A stretch of DNA of 64,000 bases. It comes from CAZWKX01 sp964614095. Its GTDB lineage: Bacteria; Actinomycetota; Acidimicrobiia; Spongiisociales; UBA11373. Below, piece after piece: positions 8,459 through 17,702 of the stretch (positions within the stretch are counted from its first letter, which is position 1; every line of letters begins with the position of its first letter). The notes below the pieces were generated by a model, which had not been told where the DNA came from, did no database searches, and was given only the letters and a program-made list of their open reading frames with translations. The position numbers were made by a program, and so were the translations under genes. The DNA lies in NCBI GenBank assembly GCA_964614095.1, contig CAZTJO010000004.1:1-64000 (forward strand). The letters run 5' to 3'.

Positions 8459-9147
8459 ACATCGCCGTCGTTGTATTCCCGGGATCCAATTGTGAACACG
8501 ACGTGGTGCACGCGCTGCGGGGAGTTGGATCGAACCCCAAGCTGGTCTGGCACCGTGACGATGATCTGTCGGCCTTCGACGCTGCGGTGCTCCCCGGCGG
8601 GTTCGCCCACGGCGACTACCTGCGGGTTGGAGCCATTGCTCGATTCTCTCCGGTCATGGCCGAGATCGAGGCCATGGCGGCGGCGGGCAAGCCGGTGCTG
8701 GGCATCTGCAATGGGCTCCAAATTCTCTGTGAGGCCGGGCTGCTGCCCGGTGCACTGGTGGGGAACCGAGACCTCAGCTTCATCTGCCGCTTTGTGCATG
8801 TGAAGGTCGAATCGACTAAGAGTTCGCTCACCGCGGCGGCCACAAAGGGTCGGGTGCTTCGAATACCCCTGAATTCTTACCAGGGCAGCTACACCGCGCA
8901 GGCCGACGTGCTCGCCGAGGTGGAGGCTAATGGCCAGGTGATACTGCGCTACTGCGGGCCGGACGGCACCGTCGACGACAACAACAACCCCAACGGGTCG
9001 GCAAACGGGATCGCCGGCGTTTCCAACGCGGCGGGCAATGTGGTCGGCCTCATGCCGCACCCGGAGCGGGCCTCCGAGCCGATCCTCGGCTCCACCGACG
9101 GCAAGGTGCTGCTCGAATCATTCGTTACGGCTCTGGCGGAGGCGTAG
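8455..9147 (+). CDS. purQ: Phosphoribosylformylglycinamidine synthase, PurQ glutaminase subunit
   Basis: PurQ is the class I glutaminase that supplies ammonia to PurL. The 230-residue protein has the VVVFPGSNCEHD start, the LPGGFAHGDYLRVGA oxyanion strand, the nucleophile Cys85 in GICNGLQIL, and the catalytic His and Glu in GLMPHPERASE. The GTG start overlaps the purS stop. Five bases separate its stop from purL. PurS, PurQ and PurL being adjacent supports assembly of the complex from one transcript. Confidence 0.96.
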   Translation: MNIAVVVFPGSNCEHDVVHALRGVGSNPKLVWHRDDDLSAFDAAVLPGGFAHGDYLRVGAIARFSPVMAEIEAMAAAGKPVLGICNGLQILCEAGLLPGALVGNRDLSFICRFVHVKVESTKSSLTAAATKGRVLRIPLNSYQGSYTAQADVLAEVEANGQVILRYCGPDGTVDDNNNPNGSANGIAGVSNAAGNVVGLMPHPERASEPILGSTDGKVLLESFVTALAEA

Positions 9148-9152
9148 CAGCC

Positions 9153-11321
9153 ATGGCCGAGCCGCAACATCGCCTGCTCGGCATGACCGACGGTGAGTAC
9201 AAGGGCGTCATCGGCCTCCTGGGGCGGGAGCCCACTGATGCCGAGCTCATGACCTACTCGCTCATGTGGTCGGAACACTGCTCCTACAAGACCTCGCGCC
9301 CCCACCTCGGAGTGCTCCCCACAGAGAACCCCCGAGTTGTGGTCGGCCCCGGGACCGGGGCCGGCGTCGTCGATATCGGTGACGGCGTGCTGGTGGCGCT
9401 GCGAATCGAGAGCCATAACCACCCTTCGTTTGTAGAGCCGTATCAGGGCGCCGCCACCGGCGTCGGCGGGATCATCCGCGACATCCTCAGCATGGGGGCG
9501 CGGCCCATCGCGCTGTGGAACCAGATCCGTTTCGGCGATCTCGACAACGCCCACAATCGATACTTGTTTGGGGGTGTGGTCGCGGGTATCGCCGGGTACG
9601 GCAACGCCGTCGGCGTGCCCACCGTGGGTGGTGAGATCGCCTTTGAACCCTGCTTCGACGCCAACCCGCTCATCAACGTCATGTGTTTGGGAATCCTTCG
9701 GGCCGAAGACCTGGTGCTTGGGTACAACGTGGAGGAGGGGGCCGTCGCCGTGCTTCTTGGAGCGCCTTCGGGCCGCGACGGTATCGGCGGCGCTTCCACG
9801 CTGGCCTCGGCATCGTTCTCCGGCGACGATCAGGAGAAGCGGCCGTCGGTGCAGGTGGGGGACCCGTTCGCCGCTAAGAAGATGATCGAAGCCTGTCTCG
9901 AACTCTGTGAACGCAAGCTGCTGGTCGGGTTGCAGGATCTCGGCGCCGCCGGGGTGTCCTGCGCCACATCGGAGTCGGCGGCTCGTGCCGGCAAGGGCAT
10001 CGACGTAAACCTGGATGCCATGCCTCGGCGCGAGGAGGGCATGACGCCACCCGAGCTGCTGGTCTCGGAGTCGCAGGAGCGCATGCTGGCGCTGGTCGAT
10101 CCGAAGGATCTCCCTGCAGTGCTCGAGGTGGCCGAGCGCTGGGAGACACAGGCGGCCGTGCTCGGCACTATCACCTCCGGAGACACCATGCGGGTGTTCG
10201 AGAACGGGGAGATCGTCGCCGAGATGCCTGCCGGGTCGCTCGCCGATGGTGCGCCCCTCTACGAGCGGCCTGCAGAGAAGCCCGGGTACATAGACGAGAC
10301 GTGGGCGGACGACCCGGAACTGCCGGCACCGGCCGATGCCGGCCGTGTTCTGCTCGATCTGCTCGATCTGGCGGATCTGGGAGACCCCTCCTGGGTCTAC
10401 GAGCAGTACGACCACATGCTTTTCCTCAACACGATTGTTGCTCCGGGCAACGACGGCGCCTTGCTCCGCGTACGGGGTACCAACAAGAGCCTCGCCGTAT
10501 CGAGCGACGGTGACTCGCGACGCTGCTACCTCGACCCGAGACGGGGAGCGGGGCGGCTGGTCTACGAGTCGGCACTCAACGTGGCCGTGGCCGGCGCCGA
10601 GCCTATAGCCATTGTCGACAACCTCAACTTCGGTGATCCCGAGCACCCGGAGGTGATGTGGCAGTTCATCGAGACTCTCGGCGGCCTGGCCGAGGCCTGT
10701 GAGGCGCTCGGCATCCCCGTGATCGGTGGAAACGTGTCGTTCTACAACAGCACCGCCGGTGGGCACATCCAGCCCACACCGGTTGTTGGGATGCTGGGCC
10801 TGGCCGACCCGACGCCGGCGAGGCCGCCTCGTCTCGACGCAGGCGTTGAAGGCATGGAGCTGTGGCTTTTTGGCGGTGACGACACCCCCGATTTTGCCGG
10901 CGGCGCCTATGCCAAGGTGTGCGGCGCCGTTCTGTCCGGAAGGCCTCTGCCGGCGGATCCGGAAGTGGGCCGTGCCGCCGTGCAAGCCGCTCGGGATATC
11001 GCCTGCGGTGGCGAGGCCGCCGTGGTCCACGACCTCTCCGAGGGAGGTCTGGCGGTTGCCGTCGCCGAGATCTGCATCAAATCGGGGGTGGGGGCCCGTC
11101 TCGATGTTGACGACTGGCGGGCTGTGTTCACCGAGGCCCCGCATCGTTTTGTGGCCGCCTTCCGCTCGGTGCCTGAGGGCATCAAAAAGACTGTTGGAGC
11201 GCGGCGCATCGGTGTTCTTGGCGGCGACATGATCGAGATGGGACACCTGGCGGTGGTGCCGCTGGCTGAAGCCGCCACGGTCTGGCGTGAGGCCATCGGC
11301 CGCCGGATGAGGGGCGCGTGA
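9153..11321 (+). CDS. purL: Phosphoribosylformylglycinamidine synthase, PurL subunit (small type)
   Basis: PurL catalyses ATP-dependent amidation of FGAR to FGAM using ammonia from PurQ. At 722 residues it is the short form, lacking the N-terminal PurS-like and C-terminal glutaminase domains of the large proteobacterial enzyme. The SLMWSEHCSYKTSRPH segment with the catalytic His, the ESHNHPSFVEPYQGAATG loop and GLQDLGAAGVSCATSE are diagnostic. The C-terminal HDLSEGGLAVAVAEI repeats the fold of the first half. The stop overlaps the start of purF. Confidence 0.97.
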   Translation: MAEPQHRLLGMTDGEYKGVIGLLGREPTDAELMTYSLMWSEHCSYKTSRPHLGVLPTENPRVVVGPGTGAGVVDIGDGVLVALRIESHNHPSFVEPYQGAATGVGGIIRDILSMGARPIALWNQIRFGDLDNAHNRYLFGGVVAGIAGYGNAVGVPTVGGEIAFEPCFDANPLINVMCLGILRAEDLVLGYNVEEGAVAVLLGAPSGRDGIGGASTLASASFSGDDQEKRPSVQVGDPFAAKKMIEACLELCERKLLVGLQDLGAAGVSCATSESAARAGKGIDVNLDAMPRREEGMTPPELLVSESQERMLALVDPKDLPAVLEVAERWETQAAVLGTITSGDTMRVFENGEIVAEMPAGSLADGAPLYERPAEKPGYIDETWADDPELPAPADAGRVLLDLLDLADLGDPSWVYEQYDHMLFLNTIVAPGNDGALLRVRGTNKSLAVSSDGDSRRCYLDPRRGAGRLVYESALNVAVAGAEPIAIVDNLNFGDPEHPEVMWQFIETLGGLAEACEALGIPVIGGNVSFYNSTAGGHIQPTPVVGMLGLADPTPARPPRLDAGVEGMELWLFGGDDTPDFAGGAYAKVCGAVLSGRPLPADPEVGRAAVQAARDIACGGEAAVVHDLSEGGLAVAVAEICIKSGVGARLDVDDWRAVFTEAPHRFVAAFRSVPEGIKKTVGARRIGVLGGDMIEMGHLAVVPLAEAATVWREAIGRRMRGA

Positions 11322-12742
11322 TGCGACCGTCGTTCGCCTGGGAGCGGCCGGGGGAGGAATGCGGTGTTTTTGGTGTCTATGCGCCCGGGATGGATGTGGC
11401 CCGCCTCACCTACTTTGGGCTCTTTGCCTTGCAGCATCGGGGTCAGGAGAGCGCCGGCATCGCTGCGTCCGACGGGCAGAGCATCACCGTGCGCAAAGAC
11501 TTGGGTTTGGTGAGCCAGGTCTTCAACCAATGGGCGCTGGCTTCGCTGCAGGGCGATATCGCGTTGGGCCACAACCGCTATTCGACCACCGGGTCCACCT
11601 CGTGGGAGAACGCGCAGCCCACCTACCGGGGGGTCGACGGTACCGGGTTTGCCCTGGCTCACAACGGGAATCTGACCAATACCGCCGAGCTGGCGGGCAA
11701 GCTGGGCCACCAAACAGCCACCACCGACACCGAGCTCATGGCCGAAGGGATTGCCGCTGCGTTCGGCGAGGCCGGCGGCAGGGGCGGGATCGTCGGCGCC
11801 GTGGAGGCGGCGCTCCCAACCTTCGAGGGAGCTTTTTCACTGGTCATCGTCGACGAGCAGCGGCTGATCGGTGTTCGGGATCGGCATGGCTTCCGGCCCT
11901 TGAGCCTGGGCCGCATCGATGGTGGATGGGTGCTGGCGTCGGAGACGTGCGCCCTCGATGTGGTGGCGGCCAAGTTCGAGCGTGAGGTAGAGCCGGGCGA
12001 GATGGTCGTGATCGACGGCGACGGGGTGGAGAGCCGCCGGCCTCTGGGCCGGGCCGATCCGCATCTCTGCTTGCTCGAGTTCGTCTATTTCTCCCGGCCC
12101 GACAGTTACCTGTATGGCCAGAATGTGCACCAGGCCCGCCTGCGTATGGGTGAACTTCTGGCCGCTCAGTCGCCGGTGTCCGCCGACGTGATCGTGCCGG
12201 TGCCGGAGAGCGGTGTACCGGCGGCGCAGGGGTACGCAAAGGCGAGTGGCATTCCCTATGTGGATGCCTTCGTGAAGAACCGATACGTGGGGCGGACCTT
12301 CATCCAGCCCGCTCAGGTGATGCGCGACCAGGGCATACGCATGAAGCTCAATCCGATCCCGGAGGTCATTGCGGGACAACGAGTCGTGATCGTTGACGAC
12401 TCGATCATTCGGGGTAGCACAACGCGCAATCTGGTGGAGATGGTTCGCGCCACCGGCGCCGCGGAGGTGCACCTGCGCATTGCCTCACCCCCTTATCGCT
12501 GGCCGTGCTTCTACGGCATGGATACGCCGGAGAGAGCCCAGCTCATCGCCGCCGAGCGCAGCGTCGATCAGGTCGGTGAATTCCTGGGTGTCGACTCGCT
12601 CGCCTATCTGGCTCTGGACAAGCTCATCGAGGCTACCGGCGCCGCCTCGTCGGGCCTGTGCACTGCGTGCCTGTCCGGCGACTACCCGACCACCGTGCCC
12701 CTCGACGGCGACAAGTTCCTGCTGGAGAGAAGCCCGTCGTGA
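11318..12742 (+). CDS. purF: Amidophosphoribosyltransferase
   Basis: PurF makes 5-phosphoribosylamine from PRPP and glutamine, the committed step of the pathway. The N-terminal nucleophile Cys (residue 15 from GTG, 14 from the overlapping ATG at 11321) sits in EECGVFGVY after a short propeptide. RGQESAGIA and GHNRYSTTG complete the glutaminase site and VVIVDDSIIRGSTT is the PRPP loop. Cys in LCLLEFVYFSRP, in RWPCFYGMD and the late CTAC pair fit the [4Fe-4S] ligands of the Bacillus-type enzyme, so this is an oxygen-sensitive, cluster-bearing form. The 474-residue length is typical. Confidence 0.96.
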   Translation: MMRPSFAWERPGEECGVFGVYAPGMDVARLTYFGLFALQHRGQESAGIAASDGQSITVRKDLGLVSQVFNQWALASLQGDIALGHNRYSTTGSTSWENAQPTYRGVDGTGFALAHNGNLTNTAELAGKLGHQTATTDTELMAEGIAAAFGEAGGRGGIVGAVEAALPTFEGAFSLVIVDEQRLIGVRDRHGFRPLSLGRIDGGWVLASETCALDVVAAKFEREVEPGEMVVIDGDGVESRRPLGRADPHLCLLEFVYFSRPDSYLYGQNVHQARLRMGELLAAQSPVSADVIVPVPESGVPAAQGYAKASGIPYVDAFVKNRYVGRTFIQPAQVMRDQGIRMKLNPIPEVIAGQRVVIVDDSIIRGSTTRNLVEMVRATGAAEVHLRIASPPYRWPCFYGMDTPERAQLIAAERSVDQVGEFLGVDSLAYLALDKLIEATGAASSGLCTACLSGDYPTTVPLDGDKFLLERSPS

Positions 12743-13913
12743 GCACATACCGGTCCTCGGGAGTCGACAACGAGGGCGGTGATCAGCTCGTCGAGAAGAT
12801 TGCCGCCGACGTGGTGGCCACTTGGGGGCGCCGGGTTGTTGGTGACTTCGGGGGGTTTGCCGCCGGTTTCACCATCCCCAAGGGCTACGAGCGGCCGATC
12901 CTGATGATGACCACCGATGGGGTGGGCACCAAGTGCGAGCTGGCCCGTCTCACCGGGCGCTACGACGGCATCGGNNNNNNNNNNNNNNNNNNNNNNNNNN
13001 NNNNNNNNNNNNNNNNNNNNNNNNNNNNNNNNNNNNNNNNNNNNNNNNNNNNNNNNNNNNNNNNNNNNNNNNNNGGGTGGGCACCAAGTGCGAGCTGGCC
13101 CGTCTCACCGGGCGCTACGACGGCATCGGCTACGACCTCGTCGCCATGATTGTGGACGACCTTGCCGCCGTCGGGGCCAGGCCGCTGGCCCTGGTCGACT
13201 ACCTGGTTGTGGGCAGGCTTGATCTCGAGCGGGAGCGGACCTTGATCGCTTCGGTGGCCGCCGCTTGTGGTGAAGCCGGCTGTGCTTTGGTTGGAGGCGA
13301 GACGGCTCAGCATCCGGGCGTAATCGGAGAGGATCAGTTTGATATCGGCGGGGCGGCGGTGGGGGTGGTGGAGCAGGGTTGTGAGGTGTCCGGTGCCACC
13401 ATCGGCGAAGGCGACGAGCTTGTGGGAGTGGCCAGCCCCAACCTGCGCTCCAACGGGTTCTCGCTGCTGCGCTCGGCGCTGCTGCCGCAACTGGATCTCA
13501 ACGAGCCCTTCCTGGAGAGTGACCGCACCTTCGCTGAGGTGTTGCTCGAGCCCTCGATCCTCTACGCACCGGCGGTTCTCGACGTCGTCGACGCCGGTGG
13601 GGTGCACGGCATGGCGCACATTACGGGCGGAGGCATTCCCGGCAACTTGGTTCGGGTGCTCCCCCCGGGCTGCTCGGCCCGGATCGACCTGGACTCTTGG
13701 CGGCCTCCAGCCGTGTTTTTGGTGATTGCGGATCGGGCCCGGGTGACCCGCGACGAGATGTTCGCCACCTTCAACATGGGTGTTGGTTTTGTGCTTGTGG
13801 TTGATCCCGCGGCGCGGGAGGAGACCATCGCCGCCCTCGAATATGCCGGTCACCAGGCGTGGCGGCTCGGCGAGGTGGTGACGGGCTCGCGGGGTGTCGA
13901 GCTGATCGGGTAG
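12739..13913 (+). CDS. purM: Phosphoribosylformylglycinamidine cyclo-ligase, interrupted by a scaffold gap
   Basis: PurM closes the imidazole ring of FGAM to give AIR. The first part reads VSTYRSSGVDNEGGDQLVEK and contains MMTTDGVGTKCELA; after 100 N the same sequence resumes and continues through ALVGGETAQHPGV, SNGFSLLR and the HITGGGIPGNLVR signature to FNMGVGFVLVV. The 55 bases at 12920-12974 are repeated exactly at 13075-13129. Removing the N run and one copy gives an unbroken 339-codon frame, close to the usual 345 residues. The GTG start overlaps the purF stop by four bases. It is the last gene of the purine run; purN, purH, purK, purA and purB are not in the window. Confidence 0.93.
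12975..13074. other. Scaffold gap of 100 N with duplicated 55-base flanks
   Basis: The 55 bases before the N run (12920-12974) are identical to the 55 after it (13075-13129). This fits two contigs that share a terminal 55-mer and were scaffolded with a default spacer, not unknown DNA. Confidence 0.95.
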
Positions 13914-14078
13914 CAGGGATTCAATTGAGCGATGATGACCGGGCCTGAGTCGGGTCCCTGTCGGCCGTATTCCTGCATATTTGCCTGGGACGCGTCGTCA
14001 AGAGATTCCTGATGATGGGGACGCCCAATCCGGCCGTCGTCCCAAGGCTGCTGCCGGTAGTTGCGCCTTGAATGGGGT

Positions 14079-14651
14079 TCAGTCGTCCTGGGAAGTATCA
14101 GCATCTTCGCCGGGATCGTCCGGGTCATCACCGGGATCTTTGCCGGTGTCGTCCACGCGAAATTGCTTTCGCATCTCGTTGTAGGCGTGCACCATCGCCC
14201 TGACCGATTGGCCGTGCGACTCCAGCTCGGATGGCGAGCCCCCGGCCAGGAGAGCGGCGTGGACCTCGGCGGAATGTCCACCTCCCCAGCCGTGGCTGTC
14301 GCCGTTTTCGTGGCCGTTGTGGTTGCCGTTGTTGCCCTGGTCCTCGTCTTGGTCCTTGCCCTTCTTGCGGTCGACGGCATCGCTGACTGCTTCGTTGGCG
14401 CGTTGCAGTCCTGGTGGCACCTCGGAAACTGCATCGGCGTCGGGAGTGTCACCGGATCCGGGGCCGGCCTCATGGGCCTCGGCGGCGCGCTCCTTGGCCT
14501 TTGCTTGTGCATTGGAGGCGGCCTCGAAGGCGCGGTCGATGCCTGTGACGTGCTCATCGGCGGCGGCAATCGGTGCCGCTCCGACCACCAGCAGGGTGAC
14601 GGCAAGGACGATGAGCCTGCGGTGCGACTGGGGATTCTGTGTCGTGGTCAT
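14079..14651 (-). CDS. Secreted acidic/His-Asn-rich protein of unknown function
   Basis: I do not recognise a family. The 190-residue product has a signal peptide (RRLIVLAVTLLVVGAAPIAA followed by an ADEH start). An Ala/Glu-rich helical stretch follows, then a low-complexity middle rich in Asn, His, Gly and Asp (NNGNHNGHENGDSH), a short helix with SHGQSVRAMVHAYNEMRKQF, and an Asp-rich tail. Such composition suggests a periplasmic or wall-associated, possibly metal-binding protein, which is inference only. The ATG overlaps the stop of the upstream lipoprotein gene (ATGA), so the two are one transcription unit. Confidence 0.7.
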   Translation of the reverse strand: MTTTQNPQSHRRLIVLAVTLLVVGAAPIAAADEHVTGIDRAFEAASNAQAKAKERAAEAHEAGPGSGDTPDADAVSEVPPGLQRANEAVSDAVDRKKGKDQDEDQGNNGNHNGHENGDSHGWGGGHSAEVHAALLAGGSPSELESHGQSVRAMVHAYNEMRKQFRVDDTGKDPGDDPDDPGEDADTSQDD

Positions 14652-15154
14652 GAGCTGCCTTCGAGTAGGGGGCGATGTTGGGGGCACAGCACCTCGACGC
14701 TCGTTCCGAGCACGGAACCGGTGAGGACGAGCTCATCCTCACCGGCCTCTTCGACGGTTTTGTCGCTAAGTGCGGTGACGTAATCGGTGATCAGGTCTTT
14801 GGGATCGGCTCCCTGGTCGAGGAGCTCGCAGAACAGCTGGCCGGTGGCGATGAACACCTCAGGATTCTCGAATGGGGCGTCGGCATAGCTGGTGCCGGCG
14901 AGTGCATCGCCCAGGGCGGCGATAAGGACGCTGGCCAACGGCTCGAAGGGGTCGGTGGTCGCCACCGCGGAGGTCGCGGTGACCGTGCTGGGTGCGGCCT
15001 CTGCGGAGGCGTCCGTTGTGGTCGGGTCTGCTTGGGGTGCTGTTGTTGCAGGTGCCGGCGCGATCGTCGATGAGGTGCCTTCACCGGAGGAGCACGCCGC
15101 GGCCGTCAAGATGATGAGGACGAACGCCAGCCACCTGTGCATGTCCATCTGCAT
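14648..15154 (-). CDS. Putative lipoprotein with DUF732-like C-terminal domain
   Basis: The 168-residue product starts with a lipoprotein signal (HRWLAFVLIILTAAACSS; lipobox TAAAC), then an Ala/Thr/Pro-rich linker. The C-terminal domain with TGQLFCELLDQGADPKDLI and a second Cys near the end (VEVLCPQH) resembles the small secreted mycobacterial DUF732 fold, where two Cys form a disulfide. Three close ATGs (15154, 15148, 15142) are possible starts; 15154 has a GGAG about eleven bases upstream. It lies upstream of, and overlaps by four bases, another secreted protein gene, so the pair probably acts at the cell surface. Confidence 0.65.
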   Translation of the reverse strand: MQMDMHRWLAFVLIILTAAACSSGEGTSSTIAPAPATTAPQADPTTTDASAEAAPSTVTATSAVATTDPFEPLASVLIAALGDALAGTSYADAPFENPEVFIATGQLFCELLDQGADPKDLITDYVTALSDKTVEEAGEDELVLTGSVLGTSVEVLCPQHRPLLEGSS

Positions 15155-15337
15155 CGGCACGTCGGCTCCGCAGCCTTGAGACGGGCAGAACTGTGCCGGT
15201 GGTTCGGTCTTGGCGGGAATGTCTCGGAGGGCCAAGTGGACCAGACAGGTGGCAGAGGCGCCGCCGGCCAGCGATCATAAGGGCATGCACTTCTCGGTTT
15301 TTGGCCTGGTGCGCGTCGTGCCGGTTCGTCCTCCGCG

Positions 15338-15372
15338 GGCCCGAAGGGCCGAGTCGGCCGCCGGCCCGACTC
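15338..15372 (+). promoter_or_regulatory. Two adjacent hairpins in the leader of the USP-CBS gene
   Basis: GGCCC-GAA-GGGCC (15338-15350) is directly followed by a 7-base stem GAGTCGG/CCGACTC (15351-15357 and 15366-15372). They lie 37 bases before the ATG at 15409 in a 254-base stretch (15155-15408) that holds no gene. A leader-RNA or attenuation role is possible, but nothing more than the structures is seen. Confidence 0.3.
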
Positions 15373-15408
15373 TCCGGCTGCATGGAATGCACCCGTGGGT
15401 GTTCGCCT

Positions 15409-16329
15409 ATGAGTAGAACGAGCGGCGGAGACACACCGAAATCATTTCCACCCGAGCGTAGGTGGTCGGTGGTATGGGCCCGAGGTGAGGGCTGCGCCGC
15501 TCTCGCCCGCCTGCTCGCAGATGGCAAGCCCCATCGTGCCGAGGATGACCTGGCCGCGGCGTGCCTTGCCGTCCGGGCCGATCTTCTGATCACGCGCCGT
15601 CTCACCTCTTTTGATCTGGTCGATACTGCGGCGCCCCACCATGTGGCCGTGGCTGATGTCGGAACGGTTATTGCCGCCATCGGGAGCGGGCCGCATTCGA
15701 CGCTTGCCGCGCTCGTTGCCAGGCGCCTCTGCCTGGCGCTGGAGGTCGAGGGACGTTTGGTTTCGGCGTCGCCGGGGACCCGGCACGATGACGAGGCCGA
15801 AGCGACACTCGAGGACGTGGCCCGGGAGGTGCCTGACCTCGACAGCCAGGTTGTGCGCGCCGAGAGTGCGCGGGCGCTGGTGCGCACGTTTGCACCCGAC
15901 TCGCTGCTGGTGGTAGGCGCCCCGGGAGGGTCCTGGCTGCAGCGGCAGTTTTTTGGGCCGGGCCGACAGCTGGTTGTGGGTGCTGGAGCCGGAGCGGTGG
16001 TGGTGCGCAGCGCACCGCGCCGGTGTTTCCACGAGATGAGCGAGCCGGACGCGGTGGGACCGCAGATGAGACTGTCCGAGGCCCGGCGTCTGGCACAGAG
16101 CAGGGTGTTGCCGGTGGCCAGTGAGGGTCTGCTGGTGGGGATCGTGCGCCTGCGATCGGCACAGGGAGCCGATGCCTCGGTCACGATCGAATCCGTCATG
16201 GAGGATCCGGTGTTTGTGCGTTTTGACGATCCTCTGGAGTCGGCCGGTGAGCTTGGTGGTTTCCTGGAGGGATCCCCGGTTCCGGTTGTCGATGGCAACG
16301 GCCGCCTCTGCGGCGTGGTGGAGCCGTGA
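15409..16329 (+). CDS. Universal-stress-protein-like domain fused to a CBS pair
   Basis: The 306-residue protein has an N-terminal half without a clear family match. A segment follows with DSLLVVGAPGGSWLQRQFFGPGRQ, resembling the nucleotide-binding end of UspA domains. The C-terminal part (about residues 215-306) has two CBS-like repeats (ARRLAQSRVLPVASEGLLVGI and GSPVPVVDGNGRLCGVV). CBS pairs usually bind adenylates, so an energy- or stress-sensing role is plausible. The start was chosen at MSRTSGG because upstream codons look non-coding; no good ribosome site is visible. Its stop overlaps the next gene's GTG. Confidence 0.55.
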   Translation: MSRTSGGDTPKSFPPERRWSVVWARGEGCAALARLLADGKPHRAEDDLAAACLAVRADLLITRRLTSFDLVDTAAPHHVAVADVGTVIAAIGSGPHSTLAALVARRLCLALEVEGRLVSASPGTRHDDEAEATLEDVAREVPDLDSQVVRAESARALVRTFAPDSLLVVGAPGGSWLQRQFFGPGRQLVVGAGAGAVVVRSAPRRCFHEMSEPDAVGPQMRLSEARRLAQSRVLPVASEGLLVGIVRLRSAQGADASVTIESVMEDPVFVRFDDPLESAGELGGFLEGSPVPVVDGNGRLCGVVEP

Positions 16330-17135
16330 CTGCTCGGGCCATAGAGGTTCGGCTCTACGGAGCGCCCGGTCTTGAGGTAGTGGTGCTGCACGGGGGACCG
16401 GGAGCGCCGGGCAGCGTGACTTCGCTGGCCGGGGACTTGAGCAGCGGCTTCAGAGTGCTCGAGCCGCTGCAGCGCCGCAGCGGGGACGTGCGGCTGACTG
16501 TGCAGAGGCATGTCGACGACCTCGCCGCCGTGGCCCCGGAGCAGGCGGCCTTTGTGGGCTGGTCGTGGGGAGCGATGCTTGCCCTATCTTTTGCCGCGCA
16601 GCATCCGGATCGGATTCGATCGCTCGCTCTTGTGGGGTGTGGCACCTACAACGAGGCCGCCCGGGCCGCCTACGAAAAGACGATGGCGGAACGGGTCGGG
16701 AACGAGGACCGCGCCCGGATCGGCGAGTTGTGGCGGAACTTCGATACGGCGACGGCGACGGCCGAGAGGGACGGCCTGCTGAGTGAGCTGGGTCGCGTCT
16801 ACGAGAGAGTCCAATCGTTCGATCTGATATCAGATGACGATCAAGTGGAGTCTGACGCGCGCGGCTACGAGGAGACCTGGGCCGACGTGCTTCGTCTGCA
16901 GCGTGAGGGGGTGGAGCCGGCCGCATTCTCCGCGATCGAGGGCCCGGTGCTGATGCTCCACGGTGACGACGATCCTCACCCCGGGTTGATGATCTTGGAT
17001 TCTCTGCGGCGCCACATTCCCCACATGGACTATGTGGGGCTCGATCGCTGCGGTCACAGACCTTGGTTGGAACGGCAGGCGCGAAAGACTTTCCTGGAGG
17101 TGCTCCGGGAGTGGCTGAGCGGAGCCACAGCCTGA
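16326..17135 (+). CDS. Alpha/beta-hydrolase
   Basis: The 269-residue enzyme has the oxyanion-hole motif HGGPGAPGS (residues 22-30), the nucleophile elbow GWSWGAM with Ser80, an acidic residue in HGDDDPHPG and the catalytic His in the CGHRPW motif near the C-terminus. HGGPG is typical of the prolyl iminopeptidase/epoxide hydrolase branch, but the cap region is short and no substrate can be inferred. The GTG start overlaps the stop of the USP-CBS gene by four bases, so the two are probably co-translated. Confidence 0.85.
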   Translation: MTARAIEVRLYGAPGLEVVVLHGGPGAPGSVTSLAGDLSSGFRVLEPLQRRSGDVRLTVQRHVDDLAAVAPEQAAFVGWSWGAMLALSFAAQHPDRIRSLALVGCGTYNEAARAAYEKTMAERVGNEDRARIGELWRNFDTATATAERDGLLSELGRVYERVQSFDLISDDDQVESDARGYEETWADVLRLQREGVEPAAFSAIEGPVLMLHGDDDPHPGLMILDSLRRHIPHMDYVGLDRCGHRPWLERQARKTFLEVLREWLSGATA

Positions 17136-17179
17136 CGAGGCGTCGCTTTGGTGTTGTCCGGCATGGGCAAGATTTCTGC

Positions 17180-17216
17180 ACAGAGAAACTCAAAGGATAT
17201 ACTGATGTGTTGAGAA
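17180..17216 (+). promoter_or_regulatory. Candidate promoter/operator for the Rrf2 gene
   Basis: The AT-rich stretch AAAGGATATACTGATGTG just upstream of the Rrf2 ATG contains a possible -10 (TATACT). The core GATATnCnnAT recurs upstream of the doxX-like gene (CAGATATTCGCATC, around 17662-17680). Rrf2 proteins commonly control their own operon, so a shared site is plausible; the match is short. Confidence 0.3.
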
Positions 17217-17630
17217 ATGGATTTGTTCAGCAACACTTCACGCTACGCCCTCAGGTTGCTCGGGTTCCTGGCTGCACACACCGATGAACGGGTGCCGGTG
17301 GAGGAGATTGCCCGGGCGACGGCCACGCCCGCCAACTACGTGTCGAAGATCCTCAACGCGATGCGAAAGCAAGGCTTGGTGGGTTCGGAGCGGGGCTGGG
17401 GTGGGGGTTTCCGGCTTGAGCCGAGGACTCTTGATATGCCAATCCGGGAGGTGGTGAGTCTCTTCGACGGGATTGACAAGGTGAAACGAACCGGCTGTGG
17501 ATTCGGCCCGACCAAGTGCAATCCGTCGGACCCGTGTCCGCTGCACGCCTACTGGGCGCGGATGCAGGACACGGCAACCGAGATGCTCCAAGAAGTCAAG
17601 GTACGTGACCTGGCGGGGAGCAGCGTGTGA
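17217..17630 (+). CDS. Rrf2-family transcriptional regulator
   Basis: The 137-residue regulator has the N-terminal winged helix (TSRYALRLLGFLAAHTDERVPVEEIARA with recognition helix NYVSKILNAMRKQGLV) and the glycine-rich wing GWGGGFRL. Three Cys in GCGFGPTKCNPSDPCPLH match the ligand region that binds a [2Fe-2S] or [4Fe-4S] cluster in IscR/NsrR/RsrR proteins, so it probably senses iron-sulfur status, NO or redox state. It directly precedes a DoxX-type membrane protein on the same strand, its likely target. Confidence 0.9.
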   Translation: MDLFSNTSRYALRLLGFLAAHTDERVPVEEIARATATPANYVSKILNAMRKQGLVGSERGWGGGFRLEPRTLDMPIREVVSLFDGIDKVKRTGCGFGPTKCNPSDPCPLHAYWARMQDTATEMLQEVKVRDLAGSSV

Positions 17631-17702
17631 TGGCGGGCGCCTCTCTCTTTTTGAGTAAATAACAGATATTCGCATCCGTAAGTTTGGAGAAAGGAACGGA
17701 AC

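Noticed and set aside
12739..13913. Frameshifted purM pseudogene
   Set aside because: The apparent shift disappears when the duplicated 55-base flank and N run are removed.
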